Source: [Bacteroides] pectinophilus (GTDB taxonomy: Bacteria > Bacillota > Clostridia > Lachnospirales > Lachnospiraceae). Taken from it: a stretch of 64,000 nucleotides of DNA. Location: assembly GCA_025146925.1 (NCBI GenBank), contig CP102260.1, positions 1,007,001 through 1,071,000 on the forward strand, given 5' to 3'. Shown one piece after another: positions 15,701 through 23,576 of this stretch. The stretch's first letter is position 1, and each line of letters opens with the position of its first letter. Both the position numbers and the translations under genes were made by a program. The notes below the pieces were generated by a model. That model did not search any database and had not been told where the DNA came from. It saw nothing but the letters and a program-made list of their open reading frames with translations.

Positions 15701-16831
15701 ATGAGACTAATAGACGCAGATGACCTTATAGCGTATCTGAATGATTACGCAAGACAGGAAACATCCTACAGCGATGAAGATAATGCAGATATACGTGATG
15801 TAATACAGGAGTGCATAGAAGCGGTTGAGGAGCAGCCAACCGCCTATGACATTGATAAGGCTGTTGAAAGATTAAAGGAAGAGAGCCGGCATAAAGAAGG
15901 CAGTAATATATATGTACTTCACGAACATTACGGACATGGATATATCATCTATAAGCTTTACAAGGATGAAGAAATGGTTGATATGAGTGCGGTCGAAAAG
16001 TTCCAGAACCTGCATGACGTGAAATTTGACAATAATGTAATGCTTGCAGTTCCAATCAAAGTCTATGAGAGTACAAAATACGAGAACAGGGGCGGCTCAA
16101 TCTTTGACGGCAAGATAGATGCGTTTGATGCATTTGACGAAGTGTGGAGTCAGTGGATGGATGCCGTAAGGGCAGGAAGAGCCAAGACATATATTCCAGA
16201 GTCATATATCCCGAGAGACATGGATACCGGAAAGCCGATGTCACCAAATCCGTTCGATAACAGATTTATCGCCGGCGACAATGACATGTCGGAAGGCGCC
16301 AAAAACACAATCACAACGGAACAGCCGGACATACCGCATGACAGTTATGTAGCAAGCTACTGTACAGCACTTGATATATGTCTTCAGGGTGTAATAAGTC
16401 CTTCAACGCTGGGTATAGATGTTAAGAAGCTTGATAATGCCGAAGCACAGCGTGAAAAGGAAAAGACCACGCTTTATACGAGAAATGCAGTAATTGAAAC
16501 CCTGCAGAAGAATCTTCCGAAGGTGGTTGAAGCCTGCCTGAATGCAGAGTATATGCTTAACAAACAGCCGGTAAAGAATGTGGATGTATTCATAGACTGG
16601 GGAGAGTATGCCAATCCGTCATTTGAAAGCCAGATAGAGACACTGTCAAAGGCAAGGACAGGCGGAGTGATGAGTATAGACCGTGTGGTAAATGAGCTTT
16701 ATGGTGATACGATAGACGAAAGCGAAAAGGAAAAAGAGATAATGCGCCTGAAAGCAGAACAGGGAATAGAACACATTGCAGAGCCTGACATGAGTACAAA
16801 ACAGGGAGAATTTGAAGTCAATGAAAGTTAA
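15701..16831 (+). CDS. Truncated phage portal protein fused to an early-gene N-terminus
   Basis: The frame encodes 376 residues. Residues 1 to about 66 (MRLIDADDLIAYLNDY, then EEQPTAYDIDKAVERLKE) match a small early phage protein type. From about residue 69 (IYVLHEHYGHGYIIY) onward the sequence is the C-terminal portion of a siphophage portal: RGGSIFDGKIDAFDAFDEVW, ISPSTLGIDVKKLDNAEAQR, EYANPSFESQIETLSKA. The portal's N-terminal half and the terminase genes that normally precede it are absent. The junction near 15896-15910 is best read as a deletion that fused two genes in frame. The product is unlikely to act as a portal. Confidence 0.85.
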   Translation: MRLIDADDLIAYLNDYARQETSYSDEDNADIRDVIQECIEAVEEQPTAYDIDKAVERLKEESRHKEGSNIYVLHEHYGHGYIIYKLYKDEEMVDMSAVEKFQNLHDVKFDNNVMLAVPIKVYESTKYENRGGSIFDGKIDAFDAFDEVWSQWMDAVRAGRAKTYIPESYIPRDMDTGKPMSPNPFDNRFIAGDNDMSEGAKNTITTEQPDIPHDSYVASYCTALDICLQGVISPSTLGIDVKKLDNAEAQREKEKTTLYTRNAVIETLQKNLPKVVEACLNAEYMLNKQPVKNVDVFIDWGEYANPSFESQIETLSKARTGGVMSIDRVVNELYGDTIDESEKEKEIMRLKAEQGIEHIAEPDMSTKQGEFEVNES

Positions 16832-17045
16832 AGTGGGAAATAACCTTTACAGCATGAGCACCGGAGAGTACAGGGGGCTGTTAAAGACCGCAAGCGAACA
16901 GGTGCCATTCGGAATATACGCAGTGGAAAGAAACGGATATGCCGAACTGAGAAATGACAGATGCACAAGCATGTCACAGCTTAAAAACCTCACAAGGCAG
17001 TACAGGGCAGCAGGATTTAATGTGAAGTCCAATAAGGATAAGTAA
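16821..17045 (+). CDS. Small basic phage protein
   Basis: The 74-residue protein lies between the portal remnant and the minor capsid gene. ATG 16821 is preferred over TTG 16812 given the GGGAGAA spacing. It includes a short beta-rich region and a C-terminal helix (QLKNLTRQYRAAGFNVKS). Function unknown. Confidence 0.55.
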   Translation: MKVKVGNNLYSMSTGEYRGLLKTASEQVPFGIYAVERNGYAELRNDRCTSMSQLKNLTRQYRAAGFNVKSNKDK

Positions 17046-17059
17046 AGGCAGGTGTAAAC

Positions 17060-18694
17060 ATGGATTATGATATAGGCGAAGCTTTTGCTGCTATTGAGGA
17101 TGAACTTATATCATCCATGATACGTAATTTCGACAGGCATAAAGCTGAAGAAGACGAACTGGGCTTCAACTGGTCAATGTGGCAGGCAGAACAGCTGAAG
17201 TCACTTGAGGTATATAAGCAGACTAGTGCAAAGGTATATAAGGCACAGTTCAAGGACATTAATAAAAAAATAGAAGCACTGATCCAGATGTCAAGACTTG
17301 AAGGAGGCTTGGAGCAGGAACAGGAAATCCTTAAAGCAATCAGGAAAGGCCTCAAAGCACAGAAAGGCCCAAAGGGAGTAATGGGGCAGTTCTTCCGTCT
17401 TAATGACAGAAAGCTTGAAGCACTTATGAAAGCAACTGTAAACGATGTGAAAAAGGCAGAGACGGCAATATTGAGAATGGCCAATGATAAGTACCGCAGA
17501 ATAATATATAATGCGCAGGTTTTTGCCAACACCGGCGCCGGCACATATGAAAAGGCTGTGGACATGGCAACAAAGGACATGCTCCGTGCAGGGCTTAACT
17601 GTGTGGAGTATTCCAATGGAGCAAGGCATACGCTTAAGGATTATGCAGATATGGCAGTGAGGACAGCCTGCAAGAGGGCATATCTTACCGGAGAGGGCGA
17701 GAAACGTCAGGAATGGGGAATATCCACAGTAATCATCAACAAACGTGGAAATCCATGCCCCAAATGTCTGCCATTTGTGGGGAAAATACTGATTGATGAT
17801 GTATGGAGCGGAGGAAAACCGGAAGACGGATCATATCCTCTTATGAGCACGGCAATAGCAGCAGGACTGTACCATCCAAGATGCAAAGACAGCCACACCA
17901 CATATTTTCCGGGAATATCCACTGCAGATGACAGATGGACCAAGGAAGAACTTGAGAACGTAAGGCAGGCTAATAAGAAGGAAGCGGAGCAGCAGTACGC
18001 CAGGCAGCAGTATGAAAAATGCTCAAGGATGTCAAAGTATTCGCTTGATGAGGATAATAAGAAAATATATGCAGCCAGGGCAGCCGACTGGAAAGTCAGG
18101 GCGGGTGAGGAAATTGCCAAAGATGCACTTGAAAAAGTTGGGGAAAGTAGTAAAATTAAATCATTAGATATTGATGATTTTAATATGATGGCTTCTTCAA
18201 ATAAAATAAAAGACGAAGTATCTGCTGTGATAGGTAATACTATAAAAGAATTTGAAAAAAGTGGTGGAATGTATATTTTCGAAGCACATTTTGGTGAATT
18301 CTACAATGATGAAACTGGAAAACAAGCCTTATTTCAAATTTTTAATGGAACTAATGGGTTAACACAGTTAAATGTAAACAGTCGTATTCTTGGTGGAAAG
18401 ACAGTTGATGAAGTTAATGCATTGTTAGCAGGAACAAAATCAAATCTTCCACAAACCATTGAAGAAGCTATTGCGCATGAATGCGGTCATGCAAAAGCAT
18501 ATTATGGAAAATCAGTTAAAGAAATTGAAGCCATGAATGAAGAATTAAAAAATATGGGTATTGAAGGAATTAGCCAAGATGCACTGCGTGATGGTGCTGA
18601 ATGTATTGCTGAAGTGGAAGTGTTGATTTATCGTGGTTCAAAAGTTCCAAAAGCAGCAATGGATTTATATAATAAGTATGTAAGAGGTAAGTAA
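17060..18694 (+). CDS. Phage minor capsid protein with C-terminal metallopeptidase-like toxin domain
   Basis: The 544-residue protein begins as a phage minor capsid protein of the MuF-like group (about 1-350; RGNPCPKCLPFVGKIL and GLYHPRCKDSHTTYFPG are typical). From about residue 358 (nt 18130) base composition falls sharply to AT-rich and the sequence becomes unrelated. It contains HECGH (473-477) and a downstream GAECIAE glutamate near 514, the layout of a zincin metallopeptidase. MuF proteins with swapped C-terminal toxin domains are known polymorphic toxins of phages. The small Cys-rich gene that follows is the candidate immunity gene. Enzymatic activity is inferred. Confidence 0.8.
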   Translation: MDYDIGEAFAAIEDELISSMIRNFDRHKAEEDELGFNWSMWQAEQLKSLEVYKQTSAKVYKAQFKDINKKIEALIQMSRLEGGLEQEQEILKAIRKGLKAQKGPKGVMGQFFRLNDRKLEALMKATVNDVKKAETAILRMANDKYRRIIYNAQVFANTGAGTYEKAVDMATKDMLRAGLNCVEYSNGARHTLKDYADMAVRTACKRAYLTGEGEKRQEWGISTVIINKRGNPCPKCLPFVGKILIDDVWSGGKPEDGSYPLMSTAIAAGLYHPRCKDSHTTYFPGISTADDRWTKEELENVRQANKKEAEQQYARQQYEKCSRMSKYSLDEDNKKIYAARAADWKVRAGEEIAKDALEKVGESSKIKSLDIDDFNMMASSNKIKDEVSAVIGNTIKEFEKSGGMYIFEAHFGEFYNDETGKQALFQIFNGTNGLTQLNVNSRILGGKTVDEVNALLAGTKSNLPQTIEEAIAHECGHAKAYYGKSVKEIEAMNEELKNMGIEGISQDALRDGAECIAEVEVLIYRGSKVPKAAMDLYNKYVRGK

Positions 18695-18696
18695 GT

Positions 18697-18870
18697 ATGG
18701 TTTGTGTTGGATATGATTGTGACAACTGCATACATCAAAAGGAAAATATTGATGGTTGGAAATGCTGCTGTGATGCATTCCCTGAAGGTATACCTGAAGA
18801 AATACTTTATGGAAATCCCAGTCAGCTTAAAGAGTGCAGCAATGGTATTAAATTTGAAGAAAAGAAGTAA
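18697..18870 (+). CDS. Cys-rich small protein, candidate immunity partner of the MuF toxin
   Basis: The 57-residue protein contains CDNCIH, DGWKCCCDAFPEGIPEEIL and a final CSNGI. Its seven cysteines suggest metal binding. It starts two bases after the capsid-toxin stop and shares that gene's AT-rich 3' composition, so the two look like one exchanged module. It is immediately followed by a terminator. An immunity role is inferred from position; the fold is not known to me. It is short enough to be overlooked. Confidence 0.6.
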   Translation: MVCVGYDCDNCIHQKENIDGWKCCCDAFPEGIPEEILYGNPSQLKECSNGIKFEEKK

Positions 18871-18871
18871 G

Positions 18872-18900
18872 GCATCTTGCAAATGTCAGGGTGCTTTTTT
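18872..18900 (+). terminator. Weak intrinsic terminator
   Basis: GCATC (18872-18876) pairs with GGTGC (18890-18894) ahead of six Ts. The stem is short. It directly follows the Cys-rich gene. Confidence 0.45.
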
Positions 18901-18927
18901 AATACAAAAAATTCCACAAATCCCAAA

Positions 18928-18943
18928 GTTGCACCGGTGCAAC
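18928..18943. repeat. Recurring palindrome GTTGCACCGGTGCAAC, copy 2
   Basis: The perfect 16-bp palindrome sits in the gap between two terminators, upstream of the scaffold and capsid genes. Flanks match copy 1 over 22 bp in total. Confidence 0.7.
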
Positions 18944-18958
18944 AATAATTTAGATATT

Positions 18959-18983
18959 AAGCAGTCCAAAAGGGCTGCTTTTT
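18959..18983 (+). terminator. Intrinsic terminator
   Basis: AAGCAGTCC (18959-18967) pairs with GGGCTGCTT (18972-18980) around an AAAA loop, including one G-U pair, and is followed by Ts. Transcription of the downstream head genes must read through or restart after it. Confidence 0.8.
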
Positions 18984-19096
18984 ATATGCCTAAAAACAGG
19001 TCCAAACATGAGAAGACCAAAAAAGCTGCGTGGCCGGAGACACCGAAGACAATGGATTTAACAGGGCGACACCCTTAAAACGGAAAGGAGCAGCAC

Positions 19097-19750
19097 ATGA
19101 ACAAATCAACAATGCTTCCGTACAACCTGCAGTTCTTTGCCGAAGACGGCAGCGAACCAAACGGACAGAACGGAAACCAGCAGCAGTCAAACCAGCAGGC
19201 AAATGAACAGAATGGCGGGCAGCAGTCAGGAGGCCAGAGCCAGCAGTCAATTGACTATGACAAGATTCAGCAGATGCTTAACGGGACACTTGCTGCAAAA
19301 GAAGAGACGGCATTAAAGGCTTATTTCAGACAGCAGGGATTAAGCCAGCAGGAAGTTGAACAGGCTATTGCATCCTTTAAGGAGCAGAAAGCGGCCAATC
19401 AGCCGGATGTAAATGCCATGCAGACAGCGCTTGATAAAGCGAACGATGCAATGAAGCAGGCACAGATTCAGAGCGAAGCGACCATGGCAGCAGTATCACT
19501 CGGAATTGATGCCAAGACAATTCCATACGTGCTTAAGATGGCAGATTTAAGCCAGGCTGTAGGGCAGGATGGAAAGATTAACACCGAAACAATCAAAAAT
19601 GCCTTAAATAAGGTCATGGAGGATGTGCCGGCATTGAAACCGCAGCAGGCAGGTGCTTCGGGCTTCATTCAGGTAGGAGCATCAGGAGGCTCTGGCGGAG
19701 CAGGTGCAGTTGATAACGAGCTTGACCGCATTTTTGGCGTAAAAAAGTAA
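19097..19750 (+). CDS. Capsid scaffolding protein
   Basis: The 217-residue protein has MLPYNLQFFAEDG at its start, a Gln/Asn/Gly-rich segment (about 22-52), a helical middle and a Gly-rich tail. This composition and its place directly before the major capsid gene are those of siphophage scaffold (GP20-type) proteins. AAAGGAG precedes the ATG. Confidence 0.8.
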   Translation: MNKSTMLPYNLQFFAEDGSEPNGQNGNQQQSNQQANEQNGGQQSGGQSQQSIDYDKIQQMLNGTLAAKEETALKAYFRQQGLSQQEVEQAIASFKEQKAANQPDVNAMQTALDKANDAMKQAQIQSEATMAAVSLGIDAKTIPYVLKMADLSQAVGQDGKINTETIKNALNKVMEDVPALKPQQAGASGFIQVGASGGSGGAGAVDNELDRIFGVKK

Positions 19751-19770
19751 GAAAATGGAGGAATTAAACA

Positions 19771-20667
19771 ATGGCAGTATTGAATTATGTAACACAGTTT
19801 GACACAAGAATCCGTGATATGTACGGACATGAGCTGGTATCAGATGCACTCTACCACACAAATGAGGACATCAAGGTCACAGGAGCGAAGGAGATTAAGA
19901 TTCCACGCATGCAGGTAAGCGGTTATAAGGACCATGACCGTAAGACGCTGGGATTCAACAGCGGCAATTATTCCAATGACTTCGAGACCAAGTCGCTTGA
20001 TCATGACAGAGACATTGAATTTGCAATTGATCCTATGGACGTTGATGAGACCAACCAGATTGTATCGATTGCCAATATCCAGGCAAGATTTGAGAAAAAG
20101 CAGGCGATTCCGGAGCTTGACTGTTATACATTCTCAAAGCTTTATTCAGAAGCGAAGAGAGTGGGTGCAGTAATCAGAAACACAGTCATCACACGCGCTA
20201 ATATCCTTGAGGACTTTGATGAAAACTGTGAAGCATTTGAAAATGCAGGCGTACCCCTGTCAAGATGTATCCTTTACTGCACGGCAGCATACCGCAGGGA
20301 GTTAAAGAACGCTGATGGAATCCAGAGAACACTTGAGGTAAGCGGCGGCAGCAAGTCACTTGACAGAAGAGTGCATACTCTTGATGACCTGAAGGAAATC
20401 AAAACAGTGCCGGTTGAACGCTTCAAGACAGCATATGACTTCACGGAAGGTTATAAGGCTGATGCTTCCGGAAAGCAGATTAATTACATCCTCATTGATC
20501 CGGAGGCACAGGTATCGCGTGTCAAGTATGCTTACATTAACACATACACTCCGGGACATGATTCGAGAGTGGCTGATAATTATCTGTATCAGAACAGAAG
20601 ATACAACGGTACTTTCGGACTTGATGAGGAATTAAAGCAGGCGTGCATTATTAATGCGGAGGCATGA
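19771..20667 (+). CDS. Major capsid protein
   Basis: The 298-residue protein follows the scaffold gene and matches Firmicute siphophage major capsid proteins of this length (NYVTQFDTRIRDMYGHELVS, then DVDETNQIVSIANIQARFEK). It forms the icosahedral shell. GGAGG precedes the ATG. The sequence is intact, so head assembly may still occur even though DNA packaging genes are missing. Confidence 0.85.
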   Translation: MAVLNYVTQFDTRIRDMYGHELVSDALYHTNEDIKVTGAKEIKIPRMQVSGYKDHDRKTLGFNSGNYSNDFETKSLDHDRDIEFAIDPMDVDETNQIVSIANIQARFEKKQAIPELDCYTFSKLYSEAKRVGAVIRNTVITRANILEDFDENCEAFENAGVPLSRCILYCTAAYRRELKNADGIQRTLEVSGGSKSLDRRVHTLDDLKEIKTVPVERFKTAYDFTEGYKADASGKQINYILIDPEAQVSRVKYAYINTYTPGHDSRVADNYLYQNRRYNGTFGLDEELKQACIINAEA

Positions 20668-20668
20668 T

Positions 20669-20893
20669 ATGAAGGCGAAGAAGGAAAATAAGATATATAA
20701 GATTGTCACTGAAGAGGAAAAAAACAGATACCTGAAGGAAGGATTTGATATTTATGATGATTCCGGCAAGCTGCTCGAGTATTCACCTGCAAAGAAGATA
20801 GCTTACAGCGAATACGCAAAGCTTCTGAAAGAAAATGAGGAGCTGAAGGCAAAGCTTAAGGCTTTAGGTACAAAGAATAAAGCTGGTGACTGA
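20669..20893 (+). CDS. Small head-region protein
   Basis: The 74-residue protein lies between capsid and connector genes, with GGAGG upstream of ATG 20669. The C-terminal half is a charged coiled coil (YAKLLKENEELKAKLKAL). Function unknown; possibly a capsid accessory protein. Confidence 0.65.
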   Translation: MKAKKENKIYKIVTEEEKNRYLKEGFDIYDDSGKLLEYSPAKKIAYSEYAKLLKENEELKAKLKALGTKNKAGD

Positions 20894-20894
20894 T

Positions 20895-21272
20895 ATGCTG
20901 TACGTTGATAAGGAGTTTTACAGGAACGAATATAAAGGGACTGCAATTCCTGATGAAAGCGTTGATAAATATCTGAAAATGGCATGCCATCACATTGATT
21001 CCCTGACTTACAACAGAATCGTAAGTCAGGGATTTGATAATTTAACGCCTTTCCAGCAGGAAATGGTGAAGGAAGTTGCATGCCGGCAGGCTGATTTTGA
21101 GTATGAAAATGATGACGTAATACAGAGCATATTATCATCATACAGCATTAACGGAACATCGATGCAGTTTGGAAGTTCATGGAATGTACATATGGACAAA
21201 GGTGTTGCAATGCGTAAGGACCTGTATGCGCTTTTGTCGCAGACAGGTCTGTGCTGCAGGTTAGCGAGGTGA
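20895..21272 (+). CDS. Head-tail connector protein
   Basis: The 125-residue helical protein (YLKMACHHIDSLTYNRI, then FQQEMVKEVACRQADF) has the size, pattern and position of gp6/gp15-type adaptor proteins that cap the portal. ATG 20895 is used; GTG 20886 is an alternative. Confidence 0.75.
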   Translation: MLYVDKEFYRNEYKGTAIPDESVDKYLKMACHHIDSLTYNRIVSQGFDNLTPFQQEMVKEVACRQADFEYENDDVIQSILSSYSINGTSMQFGSSWNVHMDKGVAMRKDLYALLSQTGLCCRLAR

Positions 21273-21278
21273 TTGTGT

Positions 21279-21617
21279 ATGAAATATCCGTGTCTGGTAC
21301 CGGCAAGAATGTGTAAGACAGATATCATGGTACATCTTGAGTCAGAAGAGGTTGACGAGTGCAGTAATCCTGTAAGAGCAATTGACATTGAAACAAAATG
21401 CAATTATCAGGACAAGGCAAAGACGGTATTAACAGCTGAGAAGAAACTGACGCAGATTACCGGAACGGCACTTTTTGCCGGAGACATTGCACCTGAATTT
21501 CCGACTGTCGGATGTGGATATGTTGTGATACATGGTGAAAAACGCATCATTGCACAGGGAAGCAAGGCACGTAATCCTGACGGAACTGTCAATTACACAT
21601 CGCTGGAGGTGAAGTAA
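21279..21617 (+). CDS. Head closure/head-tail adaptor protein
   Basis: The 112-residue beta-rich protein begins MKYPCLVPARMCKTDI and occupies the head-closure slot between connector and tail completion genes. AGGTGA precedes ATG 21279. Its stop overlaps the next ATG by one base. Confidence 0.7.
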   Translation: MKYPCLVPARMCKTDIMVHLESEEVDECSNPVRAIDIETKCNYQDKAKTVLTAEKKLTQITGTALFAGDIAPEFPTVGCGYVVIHGEKRIIAQGSKARNPDGTVNYTSLEVK

Positions 21618-22000
21618 TGGTTAAGGTAAGCTCCACTGTCAAGATCAACACAGGTATGATAAACCGCCTTAATGCGGCAGTATCGAAGGCACTTGAACAG
21701 ACCGGGGAAGCACTGCACACGGAAGTTGTTCAGGCGCAGGTAATGCCAAGGGATACGGGTGCAATGCAGAATGAGAGTACATTTGTCGATTATTCGCAGT
21801 CTGATTCTGGGAAAGTATCAATAGTAACTTCAACACCATATGCCAGACGCCTTTACTATCATCCGGAGTATCACTTCGACAAAAGTGAGAATCCGGATGC
21901 AAAAGGCAACTGGTATGAGGACTGGATGGAGACAGGTAACAGGGCTGATTTTGTACCGAAGGCATTCAGCAGCTTTTATAAAAGGGAGGCAGGACTTTAA
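21617..22000 (+). CDS. Minor capsid/tail completion protein (HK97 gp10-like)
   Basis: The 127-residue protein contains MPRDTGAMQNESTF and TPYARRLYYHPEYHF, patterns typical of gp10-type and minor capsid 2 proteins that join head and tail. It is coupled to both neighbours by one-base overlaps. Confidence 0.8.
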   Translation: MVKVSSTVKINTGMINRLNAAVSKALEQTGEALHTEVVQAQVMPRDTGAMQNESTFVDYSQSDSGKVSIVTSTPYARRLYYHPEYHFDKSENPDAKGNWYEDWMETGNRADFVPKAFSSFYKREAGL

Positions 22001-22401
22001 TGCTGTCACTAAAAGATATCAGAGAATATGTGGACAGTCTTGGCATTGCCGAGAATGTCTATATTGGCAAGATGGACAACAAAAAGCCAAAGTCAATAGG
22101 AGTATACAACAGGCCGGCATCAGGACCACCGAGGACAACACTCGGAGGTCCTGAATATGGTACCTACAGAATAAAGCCGGTATCGCTGCTTATTCACTGG
22201 AATAAAAACAAGGATGAGGCAGAAAAGGCGGCATTCAGTCTGTTCGAGCAGATGGAAGGAATAAGCGGCATCAACATCAATAATACTGATGTCAGATATA
22301 TTCAGCTTCAGGTGCCTGAGCCGCAGGATGTAGGAACTGATGATGCAGGCATATACGAATATGTGATATGGCTTGATTTTATCTATAACAAGGAGGAATA
22401 A
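22000..22401 (+). CDS. Tail terminator-like protein (minor capsid 3 family)
   Basis: The 133-residue protein has YIGKMDNKKPKSIGVYNRP and a C-terminal YEYVIWLDFIYNKEE, as in the family that caps the tail tube. It lies between the completion protein and the major tail protein, as expected. Confidence 0.78.
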   Translation: MLSLKDIREYVDSLGIAENVYIGKMDNKKPKSIGVYNRPASGPPRTTLGGPEYGTYRIKPVSLLIHWNKNKDEAEKAAFSLFEQMEGISGININNTDVRYIQLQVPEPQDVGTDDAGIYEYVIWLDFIYNKEE

Positions 22402-22403
22402 CA

Positions 22404-22862
22404 ATGAAGGGAAAAGTATATCCGGTACATAATAACAAGTTCAAATTCGGCACGAACGGGCTTGAAAGTACTACAGAAGAAATGGTAATGCCAAAGGACC
22501 TTGAAAATTTTGCACCCAAAATTGACGGAACGGTTGAAGAATGGTATGCAATGGATGCTGCAGGCTGGGCGAAGTCATCTATGACAGGCAAAAAGCTGTC
22601 ATGGACATTCAGCGGCAAGAGAAGCGTAGGCGATGCGGGCAATGATTACATTGCAGGCCTTGCATGGAAATTCGGACAGGATGTAATGACAAAGTTCGAG
22701 TGGGAGATGACAAGCGGTGCAAAGGTAGCATGTGATGTAGTGATTAATGTTACCACACCGGGCGGCGGTGACTCAACTAATATTGACAAGCTGGAATTTG
22801 AGGCAATCTGCTACGGCGAGCCGACATTTACTCCGGCATTAACGTCATCAACAGGCATTTAA
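22404..22862 (+). CDS. Major tail tube protein
   Basis: The 152-residue beta-rich protein (ESTTEEMVMPKDLENFAPKI, then WSFSG-like WTFSGKRSVGDAGNDY) matches siphophage tail tube proteins in length, composition and gene order. It polymerises to form the tail through which DNA passes. Confidence 0.82.
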   Translation: MKGKVYPVHNNKFKFGTNGLESTTEEMVMPKDLENFAPKIDGTVEEWYAMDAAGWAKSSMTGKKLSWTFSGKRSVGDAGNDYIAGLAWKFGQDVMTKFEWEMTSGAKVACDVVINVTTPGGGDSTNIDKLEFEAICYGEPTFTPALTSSTGI

Positions 22863-22924
22863 CAGGTTAATTTAATTGTTCAGGGGCGGAGATCACGGTC
22901 TTCGCTCCGGTAAAGGAGAAAAGC

Positions 22925-23248
22925 ATGGCAAAGATAGTAGATATTACAGATAAACTTAGTTTTGACGAAAATCCGGTGATGGTAATCAGAGGACATATGA
23001 TTACAGTTAATTCAGACGCACCAACAATGCTGAAGATTATGGCAATAGTGCAGGATGCTGACAAGAGCGAGATAGAAGCAAGCCTTGAAGCTTATGAGCT
23101 TCTGATTGGCGAAAAAGACAGGGAAGTCATAGACGGAATGCATCTGCAGTACAAGGACTTTATCAAGGTTATTAACATAGCAATGGATATTGCAACCGGA
23201 AGGGATAAGAATGACACGGGGGAAGTGCAGACCCATACTACGACATAA
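22925..23248 (+). CDS. Tail assembly chaperone, short form (gpG-like)
   Basis: The 107-residue protein lies between the tail tube and tape measure genes, where the gpG/gpGT pair is found. It ends at 23246-23248. Just before the end, a run of five Gs followed by AAG (23218-23225) allows a -1 slip into the overlapping Gp15-like frame. The short form should be the main product. Confidence 0.8.
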   Translation: MAKIVDITDKLSFDENPVMVIRGHMITVNSDAPTMLKIMAIVQDADKSEIEASLEAYELLIGEKDREVIDGMHLQYKDFIKVINIAMDIATGRDKNDTGEVQTHTTT

Positions 23249-23556
23249 TTGATGATTATGAACTGATAATATCATCATTTCAGGCGCAGTATGGGATAAG
23301 GCTTACAAGAGAGCTTAATGACATGAAATGGCAGGAGTTTAAGAGCCTGCTTGCAGGACTTGGACCTGACACACCTCTTGGCCGTGTAGTAAGTATACGT
23401 GCAGAGGATGATGCGGAAGTGCTTAAGAGATTCACGAAAGAGCAGCACCGCATACGTAATGAATGGCAGGAAAAGAGTGCCAGCAGCATGACACAGCAGC
23501 AGTATGATGCTGAAATGAGCAATCTGGAAGCTTTGTTTGCCTCTATGTGCAGTTAG
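23215..23556 (+). CDS. Gp15-like extension of the tail chaperone, reached by -1 frameshift
   Basis: In the -1 frame the sequence is open from 23215 to the stop at 23554-23556. It encodes PYYDIIDDYELIISSFQAQY, then GIRLTRELNDMKWQEFKSLL, the conserved core of phage Gp15 proteins. No start codon with a ribosome binding site exists before that core; the first ATG (23323) lies inside it. The domain is therefore most likely made as a gpGT fusion by frameshifting between 23215 and 23248. Confidence 0.75.
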   Translation, partial: HGGSADPYYDIIDDYELIISSFQAQYGIRLTRELNDMKWQEFKSLLAGLGPDTPLGRVVSIRAEDDAEVLKRFTKEQHRIRNEWQEKSASSMTQQQYDAEMSNLEALFASMCS

Positions 23557-23576
23557 GAAAGCAGGGAGGTGAAATA

